Below are positions 16,264-24,311 of a stretch of 64,000 bases of DNA, one piece after another. The notes beneath the pieces are model-generated. The model saw nothing but the letters and a program-made list of their open reading frames with translations. It was not told the DNA's origin and searched no databases. Made by a program: the position numbers and the translations under genes. Location of the stretch: assembly GCF_020171725.1 (NCBI RefSeq), contig NZ_JAIVAJ010000006.1, forward strand, positions 62,001 through 126,000, given 5' to 3'. Positions within the stretch are counted from its first letter, which is position 1; every line of letters begins with the position of its first letter. The stretch is from Halobacillus litoralis. GTDB taxonomy: Bacteria; Bacillota; Bacilli; Bacillales; Halobacillaceae.

Positions 16264-17385
16264 AAAAACATCAACAGTCCATTCTATTCTGTTTCTCCAT
16301 AATAGCGCGCAAATCCCGATGACGCCCAAGACACCAATCCATGCCCAATACACCCATAGTGAAAAATCTGTGCTGAACAGACGGACAAGCAGGAACGTTG
16401 AAAAGATAAGAGCCATGCTGGTTGTCACGCAAATTTGAATGCCGACGAGAGCCAGGTAATTGGAAACAAGGCGGGATATGACAAAGCTTAGAAGTGCCGA
16501 TAAGATAGCAACTCCATATATAATCGTGACCGTTGCAAGAATATATTCTCCAAAGGTAAAGTCATACCAAAACATTACACCCAGGCCGAGTTCGAAGGAT
16601 CGAAGTGAACTATCGAAAAATGGGGAGGTCCCGTTTTGGCTGTAAAGGAGAAAGAATGCTCCAAGGTAGATTGTAGTCACGACCAGGGTGGTGACGAGTG
16701 ATGCGATTAGTTTGCTTTTGAATAATCTACGACCTTTTCGTGTCACATATTGGATAGGAAGCATGTTCTTCCTTTGATCCGGAAGGTGGACCAAACCGAT
16801 TACCAGGGATACGACTATCGTGATGAGGGTTCCTGTTTTCAAAATAAGATTTTGGAAATTCTCATATACATAGTATGGCAGAATCGAATGAAAGTTATCT
16901 TCTATTCCATCAACTGGGTGGGAAATCGTGCTGCTATCCTCATAGTGACGCATCATCGTCTCGTAGCCTTGTATCTCCCAGAATGCGTCGACCTCTTCTT
17001 CAAACATGATTCTGGAATACAGCTGATCCATTTTTTTATACTCAGCTGAACCGAACTCTGCGTCTGCCAGCTTTTCATGAAGGGACTGATAAGACGTAAT
17101 GCCTAACTCTCTTGCTGTAGGATCCTGTTCGAGATATGCCTGAGCTTCTTTATTTGTCTCTTCAAACCACAGCTGCACTCCCTCGAATTCCGACTCATCC
17201 AAGGTATGTCCGTAATCCTCAATCATTTCTACGTTTATTTTGTGCATGTCTGCGGTTGGTCGTCCATTCGGGAAATATTCAAAGTAGAAGGACAAAAAGA
17301 ATTCGTAGAAGAACAAGCTGATCAACAAGATTCCAATCAGGACTTTCGGGTTCCATAGTTTCTTCATTTCATGCCAAAAAATCAT
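16261..17385 (-). CDS. ABC-2 type transporter permease
   Basis: A 374-residue membrane protein with one N-terminal helix (LIGILLISLFFYEFFLSFYF), a ~150-residue acidic extracytoplasmic region, and about five C-terminal helices. This layout fits the permease of an ABC-2 exporter. GAGGAG seven bases before ATG 17385 decides the start; an upstream ATG at 17403 overlaps the preceding stop codon. It is the last gene of a block with a second permease, an ATPase, an anti-sigma-like protein and an ECF sigma factor, so the sigma factor probably controls it. The exported substrate is unknown. Confidence 0.85.
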   Translation of the reverse strand: MIFWHEMKKLWNPKVLIGILLISLFFYEFFLSFYFEYFPNGRPTADMHKINVEMIEDYGHTLDESEFEGVQLWFEETNKEAQAYLEQDPTARELGITSYQSLHEKLADAEFGSAEYKKMDQLYSRIMFEEEVDAFWEIQGYETMMRHYEDSSTISHPVDGIEDNFHSILPYYVYENFQNLILKTGTLITIVVSLVIGLVHLPDQRKNMLPIQYVTRKGRRLFKSKLIASLVTTLVVTTIYLGAFFLLYSQNGTSPFFDSSLRSFELGLGVMFWYDFTFGEYILATVTIIYGVAILSALLSFVISRLVSNYLALVGIQICVTTSMALIFSTFLLVRLFSTDFSLWVYWAWIGVLGVIGICALLWRNRIEWTVDVF

Positions 17386-17399
17386 CAAGATGCTCCTCT

Positions 17400-18623
17400 T
17401 CATAAAAGTGATTGACGGGTGAAGTGCTTGTAGCTGAATGCGCCAATTAAAATAAAGCCCAGCCCCCAAGCGGCTAGTGTGACGACCTCATAATAAGAAA
17501 AGATGGTCATCGGGTTGTTCATCGTAAACCAGGCGTGTGGATTCAGGATCATGATGAAGGGACTGAACTGCCCGGCGAAAATCAATCCCGTGTTTGCCGG
17601 CAATAAGCTTGAGAAACAAAGGTATGCACCGAACAGAACCGCAAAGGCGATGTAGGTAAGGTGACCATTTCGCAGATGGAGAGCAAGGGCATACGTGATC
17701 CAGTTAAAGACGATCTGCAAGGCGAGAGCAGCCAGGACAAAGAGCCCGAGATACTCGGTGAATGTCACGTTCCACCAGGAGATATAAGGCATCTTCATTT
17801 CTGACATGAAGAAATTGCTGAATGAAGATGACAGCAAACCACTATAGTCATAAAAAATGAAGTAGATTCCCAACGTAAAGGCGAAAACAAAAGCTGAGAT
17901 TATTCCACTTGCAACCGTGGAAGCCACCCATTTGTCTCTCATCATGGTCCGTCCTTTTTTTGTAACGAATAAAGTCAACGAGGTGCGTCGCTCGAACTCG
18001 TATGTCGTCACATGTGCGGTAAGCAGAACCGTAAGCACCATCGCTTCAAATAATAGGGCTCTCCCAATCTCCTTGAATAAAAAACTGTGCATCTCATAGG
18101 TCGCCCCGTGGAAAAAGAAAGACAGGTGTTCCGCGTTTTCTACTAGCTCCTTCTTTCTCTCTTCTGCCTTCTCATATTGGTTAATTAGGACGTCTTCGGC
18201 ACCACCGGATAAGCCATACTGATCAATGGCTCCGGAGCGGGCGTCTTGCAGATTTAATTCCTTGTAGAAAGAGTCTGCTTGGCGTCCTGTCTCGAAATAG
18301 AGAACCAGCTGTTTCAGTCTTTCAAAATCGTCCTGCTGCATGGATGGGATAAAAGAATCCTCGTGTTGAAGGGCTTCCTCCAATGTAGAAAAACGACGAT
18401 CCGTATAGTCGTGAATCAGCTCGAGTCCATCCTCTTCCATCTTCAGCAGGGAATCATCCGTTGCTTTCGGTCCGTATTGTTCGACTACATGAGAAACGAA
18501 GGAAAGGCTCTCTTTTTTGTAATCATTCGATACAATGAGAGCCATATTCAGGGTGAGGAAAAATAGCACAAGCCCGTATAAGACGGGGGAGCGGAACGCC
18601 TTGGAAAGTTCGTGTCTAATCAT
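17400..18623 (-). CDS. ABC-2 type transporter permease
   Basis: A 407-residue homologue of the next permease: one N-terminal helix (SPVLYGLVLFFLTLNMALIV), a long charged extracytoplasmic domain (about 30-200) and about six C-terminal helices. The two permeases probably form a heterodimer with the ATPase encoded upstream. The start at 18623 overlaps the ATPase stop by eight bases and is preceded by AGGA. Both proteins carry an unusual large outside domain near the N terminus, which may bind the substrate or a cell-envelope stress signal; this is inference. Confidence 0.85.
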   Translation of the reverse strand: MIRHELSKAFRSPVLYGLVLFFLTLNMALIVSNDYKKESLSFVSHVVEQYGPKATDDSLLKMEEDGLELIHDYTDRRFSTLEEALQHEDSFIPSMQQDDFERLKQLVLYFETGRQADSFYKELNLQDARSGAIDQYGLSGGAEDVLINQYEKAEERKKELVENAEHLSFFFHGATYEMHSFLFKEIGRALLFEAMVLTVLLTAHVTTYEFERRTSLTLFVTKKGRTMMRDKWVASTVASGIISAFVFAFTLGIYFIFYDYSGLLSSSFSNFFMSEMKMPYISWWNVTFTEYLGLFVLAALALQIVFNWITYALALHLRNGHLTYIAFAVLFGAYLCFSSLLPANTGLIFAGQFSPFIMILNPHAWFTMNNPMTIFSYYEVVTLAAWGLGFILIGAFSYKHFTRQSLL

Positions 18624-19500
18624 GCTTCCTGTCCTCAGACAAATCGGTTTCTTCTTCATAGACGTAGAGGAATACATCCTCCAAAGAAGGTTCCACCTCA
18701 TTCCATGCTCCTTTTTGTTCAGAAACGAAGCGGACCTTTATTCCATTCTTCTCTTGTTTTTCAGATAGAACGGAGAATTTAGAGTGATAAGCTTCCACAT
18801 CTTCAAAAGGAATGATAGCTTCGAATAGTTTACCTTCAAGAAGTGAACGGAGTTCCTCCTGGTTCTTCTTGTAAAGGACGCGCTTATCTTTGATCATAAT
18901 GATTTCTTTAGCAATCGATTCGATGTCTGAAACGATATGTGTGGACAAAAGAATGATCCGGTCTCGTGCCAAGGTTGAAAGCAGTCGTTTGAAACGGGCT
19001 CTTTCTTTCGGATCAAGCCCTGCGGTAGGTTCATCTAAAATCAAAACCTTAGGGTCGTTCAGGAGAGCCTGACAGACTCCGACCCGCTGAATCATACCGC
19101 CAGAGAATTTCTTCAGTTTCTTCCTGCCTACATCCTGCAGTCCGACAAGCTCGAGCAGCTCTTTGATTCGCAGTTTGGCCTTTGTCTTATCCAACCCTTT
19201 CAATGCAGCGATGTACATCAAATATTTCTCCGCTGTGTAAGACTTGTAATAACCGAAATCCTGAGGGAGATAGCCGAGTATGTCGCGATACTCTTCCCCT
19301 AGATCGACAATATTCTCATGGTTATACGTGATTTCTCCATCACTCGGAAACGTCAGCGTGACGAGCATTTTCATCAGCGTTGTTTTGCCAGCGCCGTTTG
19401 GAGCAAGCAAACCGTAGATTCCGTGGTCGAATTGCAGGTCGACCTCCTTCAAGGCCGTAAAAGATTGATAGTTTTTTGTTACGTGATGTACTTCTAACAT
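18616..19500 (-). CDS. ABC transporter ATP-binding protein
   Basis: A 294-residue ATPase. Walker A is slightly altered (LLAPNGAGKTTL, Ala in place of the usual Gly), signature FSGGMIQR, Walker B VLILDEPTAGLDP and the H loop STHIVSD are all present, so it should be active. The C-terminal ~80 residues (from about 215) are the extension usual in drug/lipid and bacteriocin-type exporters. It overlaps its two neighbours by seven and eight bases, showing translational coupling with the membrane protein before it and the permease after it. Confidence 0.93.
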   Translation of the reverse strand: MLEVHHVTKNYQSFTALKEVDLQFDHGIYGLLAPNGAGKTTLMKMLVTLTFPSDGEITYNHENIVDLGEEYRDILGYLPQDFGYYKSYTAEKYLMYIAALKGLDKTKAKLRIKELLELVGLQDVGRKKLKKFSGGMIQRVGVCQALLNDPKVLILDEPTAGLDPKERARFKRLLSTLARDRIILLSTHIVSDIESIAKEIIMIKDKRVLYKKNQEELRSLLEGKLFEAIIPFEDVEAYHSKFSVLSEKQEKNGIKVRFVSEQKGAWNEVEPSLEDVFLYVYEEETDLSEDRKHD

Positions 19501-20249
19501 AGAGGAACTCCTTTCGGCTTCTGCAAAAATTTCATCACTTGTTTGATATAGACATAACCTGTCAGGACAGCGATGATCAGATAGACGTAAATCGGAATCG
19601 ATAGAATGACAGCTTCATATCCAGCGCCTGCTATGCTGTATAATGCCAAATTGAGCACCACCCACCCGACCATTACACTGATAGGAGAGAGCTTTCGAAT
19701 GGGCGCATGTTGGATATATAGAAACATAGACGAACAGATGAACAGCGAAATGAAAGAAAGCAGCAAGGCGAACAATAGATGGATGTCGGTTTGCACGGAT
19801 AAGGCTATGAGTGCAATACCATTCAATACGATAGTGAGAAGGCTGAATGCAAGCATGCGGACGGCTGCCAGAACGTGGACGTTATATTTACACACCATCT
19901 CGACATCGAAGGCTGGATTTGTTTGTTTTTGAATGAAAAAGAAATAGACGAACACTCCGTAAAGTAAGGGAGAGGTAGTGAAAATGGCGGCATATAGATT
20001 GACGTCATTCCAGCTTACCCAGGTCGAAGTCAATATTACGAATCCAATCAGCGTCAACCCACTTATGAGGAGTGTAAAGAGTATCTCGGTTGCATCTCTG
20101 AAAATATGCTGGAAGCCTACCTTTTTTAGAAGTGTATGAATGCTCATCAAAAAACCTTCCTGCTGCTCCAAACCCCCCTCAATAATCCCACTTACTTGAT
20201 TCTTCATTTCACGATCATTTGGAAAAGGAATTCGTTCACGATCCTTCAA
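19494..20249 (-). CDS. Membrane protein paired with ECF sigma factor (possible anti-sigma)
   Basis: A 251-residue protein with a ~55-residue cytoplasmic start followed by about six membrane helices (LFTLLISGLTLIGFVILTS, LLYGVFVYFFFIQ, LALSFISLFICSSMFLY and others). It starts at TTG 20249, one base after the sigma stop, with AAAGGAGG inside the end of the sigma gene. Position and topology fit an anti-sigma factor; the N-terminal part (DREMKNQVSGIIEGGLEQQE) could hold the sigma factor, but no zinc motif is present. It may instead be part of the exporter. Confidence 0.7.
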   Translation of the reverse strand: MKDRERIPFPNDREMKNQVSGIIEGGLEQQEGFLMSIHTLLKKVGFQHIFRDATEILFTLLISGLTLIGFVILTSTWVSWNDVNLYAAIFTTSPLLYGVFVYFFFIQKQTNPAFDVEMVCKYNVHVLAAVRMLAFSLLTIVLNGIALIALSVQTDIHLLFALLLSFISLFICSSMFLYIQHAPIRKLSPISVMVGWVVLNLALYSIAGAGYEAVILSIPIYVYLIIAVLTGYVYIKQVMKFLQKPKGVPLC

Positions 20250-20250
20250 A

Positions 20251-20796
20251 TTATTGTTCCTCCTTTAATAAGTCTTTAAGTTGTTTCATCGTACGATAAT
20301 ATTTCGTTTTCACGGTCGATTCATTCTCGTTTAGAACAGTACTGATGTCCTCGAAGGTTCGTTCCGCGAGAAGCTTCATTCGAACAATTTTTTCACTTCC
20401 CGGTTCAAACGTGCTTAGAAGATCAAGTGCCCTTTGCGCTTCAGCTCTCGTCTCCATTTGAGCGGTGAAATCATGCGTCTCAGCGATAGCCTCGTCTATA
20501 AGAAGTTCGCCTTGCTGTCTTTGCTTATATTGCTTAGACCTGTAATAGTCTACGATTCGTGACTTAGCGATCTTGTACAGCCACGTTCGAAAAGATGAAC
20601 GTCCATCGAAGCGGTGGATATTCCTCAGCATACTGATGAAAATTTCCTGGGTGATATCTTTAGCCAGCTCTTTTTCATAGAGCTGCTTGTAGGCGTAGGC
20701 GAACATTTCTTTGTAATACAGGTGAATCAGCTCGTCCGCGCTTTTTCTGCTTGACTGTTTTTGGATGTCTTTGATTAAGCGTTTTTCCTTTTTCAT
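20251..20796 (-). CDS. ECF-type RNA polymerase sigma factor
   Basis: A 181-residue sigma-70 family protein with region 2 (YAYKQLYEKELAKDITQEIFISMLRNIHRFDGRSSFRTWLYKIA shows the usual DITQEIF and WLYKIA) and region 4 (LAERTFEDISTVLNENESTVKTKYYRTM, helix-turn-helix). It lacks region 1 and 3. First gene of a five-gene block with a membrane protein and an ABC exporter, so it probably directs their transcription. It is divergent from another ECF gene, sharing a 182-base intergenic region. Confidence 0.93.
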   Translation of the reverse strand: MKKEKRLIKDIQKQSSRKSADELIHLYYKEMFAYAYKQLYEKELAKDITQEIFISMLRNIHRFDGRSSFRTWLYKIAKSRIVDYYRSKQYKQRQQGELLIDEAIAETHDFTAQMETRAEAQRALDLLSTFEPGSEKIVRMKLLAERTFEDISTVLNENESTVKTKYYRTMKQLKDLLKEEQ

Positions 20797-20978
20797 AGCC
20801 TCTCCTTGAAGGTTGTCTGCTGTTCTATTTATATAGTCGTAATGAAACCTGATATAGTTTTAAAGAATTTAATATTTTCATCTTTTTTGCTATGATTCAA
20901 AAAAATTACATATTAAAGCAACTTTTTACCAATCTCAGTCGTCTCTTTAACGCAGGCCGGAAAATGGGGAGTATTCTT

Positions 20979-21485
20979 ATGGTTGATCTACATCCATTCA
21001 AACGAATCGAAGAAATCTACGAAACGTATTATACGTATTTAAAAAACTTTCTGATGGGGCTGACGAAGGATGAGCAGGTCGCAGATGATGTGATTCAGGA
21101 ACTGTTTGCGAAAATCTTGAAGCAGCCTACCCTTTTGAAGAGCGTGACACATATGAAGAGCTGGCTTTTGAAGGGGGCGAAAAACACGCTGCTTGATTAT
21201 TACAAAAAGAAGAAGCCGGAGCTTTTGAATGAAGACGATACGATCGAACATCTGCTGATCTATAACCAGACCCCTGAAATGAGAACGGTGTGGAATGACC
21301 AGCTGGACTCGATTTTCAATCAACTGAACCGGACGGATCAATTGATTCTACTTGCCAAGCTGCACTATGGGTACGATTATCAGGAAATCAGCGAATTGTT
21401 GGAAATCCCCGTATCGACATTGAAGTCCAAGGTCTTCCGGATTCGTAAGCAGCTGGTGAAAGAGAGGTGGAAATATGAAGAATGA
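20979..21485 (+). CDS. ECF-type RNA polymerase sigma factor
   Basis: A 168-residue sigma factor: region 2 (EQVADDVIQELFAKIL, SWLLKGAKNTLLDYY) and region 4 (LHYGYDYQEISELLEIPVSTLKSKVFRIRKQL). The ATG at 20979 has GGGGAG seven bases upstream and gives a normal ECF N terminus; the frame is open back to 20892. It is followed, with an 11-base overlap, by a zinc-type anti-sigma gene, the classical sigma/anti-sigma pair. Its target genes outside this three-gene operon are not visible. Confidence 0.92.
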   Translation: MVDLHPFKRIEEIYETYYTYLKNFLMGLTKDEQVADDVIQELFAKILKQPTLLKSVTHMKSWLLKGAKNTLLDYYKKKKPELLNEDDTIEHLLIYNQTPEMRTVWNDQLDSIFNQLNRTDQLILLAKLHYGYDYQEISELLEIPVSTLKSKVFRIRKQLVKERWKYEE

Positions 21486-21966
21486 GGAAAACGTACATGT
21501 GCTTGTCAAAGAGCTCATTCCGATACTGGATGATGTAGACGCACGTGCTAAGGAAATTGTGATTGAACATATTGAGCAGTGCGAAGAATGCCATCACATC
21601 TATGAGGAATTAAGAGCCTTCGATGAGCATATGCCGAAGCTGTCTTTGCAAGAGGAGCAGGAAATGAAGCCGCTCAAAAAGCTGGTGCAATTCAATCGTG
21701 GGTTGAAGCTGTTGGTGGTCGGATTACGTGCGCTGATTCTTTTCTATGTGTTGTACACGAGTGTTGGCGCCTATGATTGGGGTTCGTCTGTTGGAGCAGC
21801 CGTCAGCTATGCGGAAGGTGTTACGTTCATGTTTTACCTTCCTGCCGCTGTATTTCTCAATATCTTCAGCCTCGTCTTCTTCAGCAGGCGCTGGGTTTGG
21901 AGTTCCGTCGTCTTTGACCTGATTGTCGTCTTGTTTATTGGAACGATCATCGGCTGGTTTTATTGA
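21475..21966 (+). CDS. Zinc-type anti-sigma factor, membrane bound
   Basis: A 163-residue protein. The N-terminal domain has the zinc-binding anti-sigma signature H-x3-C-x2-C (HIEQCEECH, residues 32-40), which holds the cognate ECF sigma factor. Three membrane helices follow (about 80-98, 112-135 and 140-162). The gene overlaps the sigma gene by 11 bases, so the two are made together. The signal that releases the sigma factor is unknown; almost no residues lie outside, which argues for sensing in or at the membrane. Confidence 0.9.
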   Translation: MKNEENVHVLVKELIPILDDVDARAKEIVIEHIEQCEECHHIYEELRAFDEHMPKLSLQEEQEMKPLKKLVQFNRGLKLLVVGLRALILFYVLYTSVGAYDWGSSVGAAVSYAEGVTFMFYLPAAVFLNIFSLVFFSRRWVWSSVVFDLIVVLFIGTIIGWFY

Positions 21967-21982
21967 TAGGGGGGAATGTGAC

Positions 21983-22645
21983 ATGTTTGGCATTATCTTA
22001 TTTGGAATGTTTGTCGGTGTCATTTTGTTTGTGTTTACTTTAATCGCGGTGAAAAAAGTGAAGAAACTGTACCTGGCTCCACTAGTCCCTTTTCTCGCCG
22101 CCGTATTAGTCACCGCTTATGGATTATTTAAAGTAGGTGGGTTTGAAGGGATGGCGTATGGGTTCTTAGGAGCAGGGATGTTTATAGTCGGCGTCATCGG
22201 GATTCCTGTGGTTCCGTTGGTTTGGAAAAAGATGAACAACAAAAGCTGGAGCCGGATCGATGGAACTCTATTGATCGCGCTGCCTATTGTATTATTTGCG
22301 AGCATTGGATGGGTGATCGCCTCTGATGAAAACTATTGGATCATAGAAGAAGGAACGATATCGGTTGATGAGGGAGTGAGTAGCTATTACCGAGTGGATA
22401 CGATTCTTGAGGGAAGAAAACAAGTATTTTTAACCTTGGGAGATGACTATGCAGGTACGACCATCGAAGTGGAAAAAGTGAAGGTGCTGGGAAATACAGA
22501 AGTGCTCGTCAACATCCGCGATAACGGATCTCCAGGCACGGTTCCGTTTATCAGCATAGGCGTTGATCAAATCAACGAACCGCTCGAGGTGAAATCAACC
22601 GACGGCGAAGTGTTCCAATCGGCCCTCGAACAGAAGTCAGAATGA
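21983..22645 (+). CDS. Membrane protein of ECF operon, unknown function
   Basis: A 220-residue protein with four predicted membrane helices (FGIILFGMFVGVILFVFTLI, LVPFLAAVLVTAYGLF, GFLGAGMFIVGVIGIPVVPL and LLIALPIVLFASIGWVIA) and a ~90-residue C-terminal beta-rich domain, probably outside. Start at 21983 after GGGGGG; 16 bases separate it from the anti-sigma gene, so it belongs to that operon and may be part of the stress sensor. The stop codon TGA is the first triplet of a REP-like palindrome (22643-22692). No family recognised. Confidence 0.7.
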   Translation: MFGIILFGMFVGVILFVFTLIAVKKVKKLYLAPLVPFLAAVLVTAYGLFKVGGFEGMAYGFLGAGMFIVGVIGIPVVPLVWKKMNNKSWSRIDGTLLIALPIVLFASIGWVIASDENYWIIEEGTISVDEGVSSYYRVDTILEGRKQVFLTLGDDYAGTTIEVEKVKVLGNTEVLVNIRDNGSPGTVPFISIGVDQINEPLEVKSTDGEVFQSALEQKSE

Positions 22646-22692
22646 AACAAGAGAACCGTCCCCCGAAACGTGGGGACGGTTCTCTTGTTTCA
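22643..22692. repeat. REP-like inverted pair (REPIN), perfect 21-bp arms
   Basis: Two head-to-head copies (TGAAACAAGAGAACCGTCCC + C, loop of 8, exact reverse complement). It supplies the stop codon of the gene before it and can form a very stable hairpin, though a T-run is missing. Confidence 0.92.
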
Positions 22693-22738
22693 TCCATGAT
22701 AAAATAGAGACAAACCATAAAGGATGGATGGGGGTAAC

Positions 22739-23596
22739 ATGGAAAAAGAGAACAAGACCGCGCTTGTCACTGGAGCGAACTCCGGCATGGGGCTTGCGAC
22801 CAGTGTGGAACTTATGAATCAAGGCTTTCACGTCGTCATGATGTGCCGGAACGAACAGCGTGGGAAGGAAGCGTTGGAAGAGGCAAAAGAGCAAAGTCAA
22901 CGTGACGAGGTCGAATTGATGCTGTGTGATTTAGGTTCACTGGAGAGTATCCGCCGGTTTGCGGATGAATTCAATGCTCGTTTTGACACACTCGATGTCC
23001 TGATCAACAATGCAGGTGTCGTCTCCACGAAACGTACTACGACCTCTGATGGATTTGAGCAGATGCTCGGCGTCAATCATCTGGGTCACTTTTTACTAAC
23101 CAACCTTCTTCTTGAAAAAATAAAGCGCGCTGAGGAGGGCCGGATCGTTACGGTATCCTCGGGTGCTCACAAAGTCGGAAAGATCCATTTTGACGACCCG
23201 CATTTAACGAAGCGGTTCAACGTCATTAAAGGATACGCTCAATCGAAGCTTGCGAATATCCTCTTTACACTGCAGCTGGACCGTGAGCTTGAAGGGACCG
23301 GAGTCAAGGCGAATTGCGTGCACCCGGGAGCTGTCAGCACGAGTCTTGGCGTCAGCAGGGAAAGCGGCTTCGGCAGAAAAATTCATACGATGCTGCGCCC
23401 TTTTTTCCTAACGCCTGCTGAAGGAGCGGATACCGCAGTTTATTTAGCGACAGCACCGGAGCTTGATGTCAGCGGGGAATACTTCTACAAGCGCCAGGTG
23501 GCCGATCGTGCGATGCGCTCCCGGGATGTGATGCTGGCTGAAGAGCTCTGGATTTGGAGCGAAAAGGAAGTCGGTATGGCGCAGTCTAACGACTAA
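22739..23596 (+). CDS. SDR-family oxidoreductase (retinol-dehydrogenase-like)
   Basis: A 285-residue short-chain dehydrogenase with TGANSGMGLA (cofactor), Arg after strand 2 (MCRNEQRGKEAL, pointing to NADP+), CDLGSLESI, NNAGV, VSSGAH (Ser) and YAQSKLAN (Tyr, Lys). The N-x-x-Y-x-x-S-K-L-A-N pattern is that of the retinol / WW-domain oxidoreductase-like group that is widespread in Bacillaceae with unknown substrate. ATG 22739 follows a GGGGGT site; ATG 22724 is an alternative adding five residues. It stands alone downstream of a REPIN. Confidence 0.87.
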   Translation: MEKENKTALVTGANSGMGLATSVELMNQGFHVVMMCRNEQRGKEALEEAKEQSQRDEVELMLCDLGSLESIRRFADEFNARFDTLDVLINNAGVVSTKRTTTSDGFEQMLGVNHLGHFLLTNLLLEKIKRAEEGRIVTVSSGAHKVGKIHFDDPHLTKRFNVIKGYAQSKLANILFTLQLDRELEGTGVKANCVHPGAVSTSLGVSRESGFGRKIHTMLRPFFLTPAEGADTAVYLATAPELDVSGEYFYKRQVADRAMRSRDVMLAEELWIWSEKEVGMAQSND

Positions 23597-23620
23597 TTGA
23601 AAAGTTTTTTCTGCGAAGGA

Positions 23621-23649
23621 TTGACATGTAAAGGAAATGGGCGTATAGT
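23621..23649 (+). promoter_or_regulatory. SigA promoter of the cold-shock gene
   Basis: TTGACA, 17 bases, TATAGT. Transcription would start near 23656 and give an untranslated leader of about 114 bases, as is usual for csp genes whose leader folds in a temperature-dependent way. Confidence 0.9.
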
Positions 23650-23769
23650 GAGAATTAATTATTCTTGTTCGTTAAATGAATAGAGAAAAAGTTTTGCAAC
23701 TTTCACTTGAATTTCTAGAGCAATAATAGTAATACATTGTGGATCAGTTCCACGCAGGAGGTAACAATT

Positions 23770-23967
23770 ATGTTACAAGGTAATGTTAAATGGTTCAACG
23801 CAGAAAAAGGTTTCGGATTTATTGAAGTAGAAGGTCAAGACGATGTATTCGTACACTTCTCTGCTATTCAAGGTGAAGGTTTCAAAACTCTAGAAGAAAA
23901 TGAAACAGTTAGCTTCGAAATCGTTGAAGGCGATCGCGGACCACAAGCAGCTAACGTTCAAAAATAA
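23770..23967 (+). CDS. Cold-shock protein (CspA/CspB family)
   Basis: A 65-residue single cold-shock domain. RNP1 (KGFGFIEV) and RNP2 (DVFVHFSAI) are intact, so it binds single-stranded RNA and DNA as an RNA chaperone. Start ATG with GCAGGAGG eight bases upstream; the preceding in-frame sequence is leader. The very T/A-rich third positions and lack of rare codons suggest a highly expressed gene. Its own SigA promoter, long leader and terminator make it a one-gene transcript. Several csp paralogues are usual in the family, so no letter is assigned. Confidence 0.97.
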   Translation: MLQGNVKWFNAEKGFGFIEVEGQDDVFVHFSAIQGEGFKTLEENETVSFEIVEGDRGPQAANVQK

Positions 23968-23979
23968 GCGTTATTTGTG

Positions 23980-24014
23980 AAAAAGAGACTTCCTACTAGG
24001 GAGTCTCTTTTTTT
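23980..24014 (+). terminator. Terminator of the cold-shock gene
   Basis: AAAAAGAGACT(TCC) pairs with (GG)GAGTCTCTTTTT around TACTA, then a T-run; 13 bases after the stop. Confidence 0.93.
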
Positions 24015-24097
24015 GTGCTTAAAACCGGAAGCTGTTGGAGAGCAGAAAAGGTCTTGAGAATGGCGCTCTCTTCGGTTTCTGGAGAAGTTGTGTTCTG

Positions 24098-24131
24098 AAA
24101 ATGATGAGAGAAGGGTTTTCTCATCATTTTT
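24098..24131. terminator. Isolated terminator-like hairpin
   Basis: AAAATGATGAGA-N9-TCTCATCATTTTT lies in the gene-free stretch 23968-24311. It follows no gene, so it might end a small RNA or be a relic. The rest of the stretch holds the csp terminator and one REP-like unit. Confidence 0.5.
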
Positions 24132-24194
24132 CACGAATCATGGAGAGAGAAACGGTATAGAAAAGCCTTCTCTCGACTATTTTGACATCGAGAG

Positions 24195-24224
24195 TGAAAC
24201 AGAGAGAACCGTCCCCTCGTTTCA
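24195..24224. repeat. REP-like palindromic repeat
   Basis: Single unit TGAAACAGAGAGAACCGTCC...TCGTTTCA between the csp gene and the hydrolase gene. Confidence 0.9.
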
Positions 24225-24311
24225 AAAACAACTTCGCCCCACGAAATTTTTCGTTCTTTGATAGCGTGTTCAAAAATAGATTAGTACAAAGAACGAAAGG
24301 AGAATGCTCAA

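Noticed and set aside
20797..20978. ECF-type autoregulated promoters (TGAAAC at 20842)
   Set aside because: A TGAAAC -35-like box is present but no matching -10 motif at the right distance on either strand.
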